Program-made: the position numbers and the translations under genes
Notes under the pieces: generated by a model
The model's input: only the letters and a program-made list of their open reading frames with translations
The model's database searches: none
What the model was told of the DNA's origin: nothing
Source of the DNA: Rhodothermales bacterium
Lineage (GTDB): Bacteria > Bacteroidota > Rhodothermia > Rhodothermales > UBA10348
Assembly (NCBI GenBank): GCA_040221055.1
Contig: JAVJVN010000018.1
Span: forward strand, 1 to 64,000
Reading direction: 5' to 3'
DNA length: 64,000 nucleotides
Shown: piece after piece, positions 63,560 through 64,000 of the stretch
How positions within the stretch are numbered: position 1 is the first letter of the stretch
Layout of the letters: each line of letters starts with the position of its first letter

Positions 63560-64000
63560 CTACAATTGTCCGAGACCGGTATTCAGGGTACGAATGGCCC
63601 GCGACAGGAACACCCCGACCGACCGATAGAACTCCGGCGTGATCTGGTCGAAATCATCGGACGGGCGGTGATATCCGTCATGATCCTCCACGCCGAAATA
63701 CACGAACGGGATGCCGGCGGCGTGGAATGGCCCGTGATCGCTGGACATCGTCCAGTCGTCGCTGCCGGTACCGGGCTCATCGTGGCCGTATAGCAACGTA
63801 ACGCCCTCCGGAACGGCGACCATCTCCAGAAGGGGCCGGACGCTCGGCCAATGCCGCGTGCCCGACGCGTACAGTTCACCGGCCTCGCTTCGGCTGACCA
63901 TGTCCAGATTCACATTCAGGGCGATGGTCCCCGATCCACACGGGGATTCCACGAACGCCCGCGCTCCGTTCAGTCCGCCTTCCTCGAAGTCGAACAGTGC
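63560..64000 (-). CDS. M28 family metallopeptidase, C-terminal part (truncated by window end)
   Basis: The last 146 residues of a di-zinc aminopeptidase; the gene continues beyond the window. Visible M28 motifs are F-D-F-E-E-G-G-L-N-G-A, N-L-D-M-V-S-R, S-S-D-H-G-P-F-H-A-A-G-I-P and Y-H-R-P-S-D. The substrate is likely peptides outside the cytoplasm, to judge from relatives; no signal peptide can be checked. Confidence 0.9.
   Translation of the reverse strand, partial: ALFDFEEGGLNGARAFVESPCGSGTIALNVNLDMVSRSEAGELYASGTRHWPSVRPLLEMVAVPEGVTLLYGHDEPGTGSDDWTMSSDHGPFHAAGIPFVYFGVEDHDGYHRPSDDFDQITPEFYRSVGVFLSRAIRTLNTGLGQL

Overview
The window is a gene-dense, GC-rich stretch of bacterial chromosome with about 54 protein genes, two tRNAs, one riboswitch and no insertion sequence, prophage or CRISPR array. 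Several features point to a Gram-negative member of the Bacteroidota, and the high GC suggests a Rhodothermales-like lineage: a PorZ-type two-propeller protein of the type IX secretion system, a TonB-dependent receptor and a second protein with N-terminal carboxypeptidase-regulatory domains, an M56/TonB BlaR-like protein next to BlaI, and promoters of the TTGnnn-N17/18-TATATT kind with few strong Shine-Dalgarno sequences. The lineage is an inference; no rRNA is present.

Layout. 0-2 kb: homopolymer-rich edge, then a sugar N-acetyltransferase and a sugar aminotransferase. 2-7 kb: a type IV pilus-like operon (two short pilins, PilC platform, very large PilB ATPase). 7-10 kb: DUF4342 protein, threonine/serine dehydratase, TIGR02757 protein. 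9-13 kb: hrcA-grpE-dnaJ-flavin reductase heat-shock operon. 13-25 kb: a basic secreted protein, DUF2231 membrane protein, SppA, GpmI, endonuclease III, DUF4105 protein, M20 peptidase, a Met/Cys-type PLP lyase/synthase and a DPP4-like peptidase. 25-30 kb: secreted proteins, the BlaI-M56 sensor pair with its operators, a PA0069-type radical SAM protein and an alpha-carbonic anhydrase. 30.5-30.8 kb: tRNA-His and tRNA-Glu with their own promoter and terminator.

31-42 kb: PorZ, PHP phosphoesterase, a HIT/UPF0104/DUF72 operon, a cupin, and an amino-acid symporter-upp-NhaC antiporter operon. 41-49 kb: FtsE, methyltransferase, PdxA, PepA and NrnA in one tight operon, then an M61 peptidase and PdxH. 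49-52 kb: LolD, an NtrC-type regulator and a TPR membrane protein. 52-58 kb: gap-pgk translationally chained to an ABC exporter, a lipoprotein and an arginine-dihydrolase-like enzyme. 58-64 kb: a TonB receptor under a TPP riboswitch, divergent from MsrP, followed by a DUF3592-like protein, HNH nuclease, MOSC protein and the 3' part of an M28 peptidase.

Most genes are housekeeping. The less ordinary parts are the pilus operon (minimal MG|QQQ pilin leaders; duplicated N-terminal modules in both PilB and PilC), the BlaI promoter built from two TACTAT/ATAGTA operators, the TPP-riboswitch-controlled outer-membrane receptor, and the gap-pgk-ABC-lipoprotein-dihydrolase chain. Genes overlap often, including convergent overlaps of 73 and 63 bases in coding sequence.
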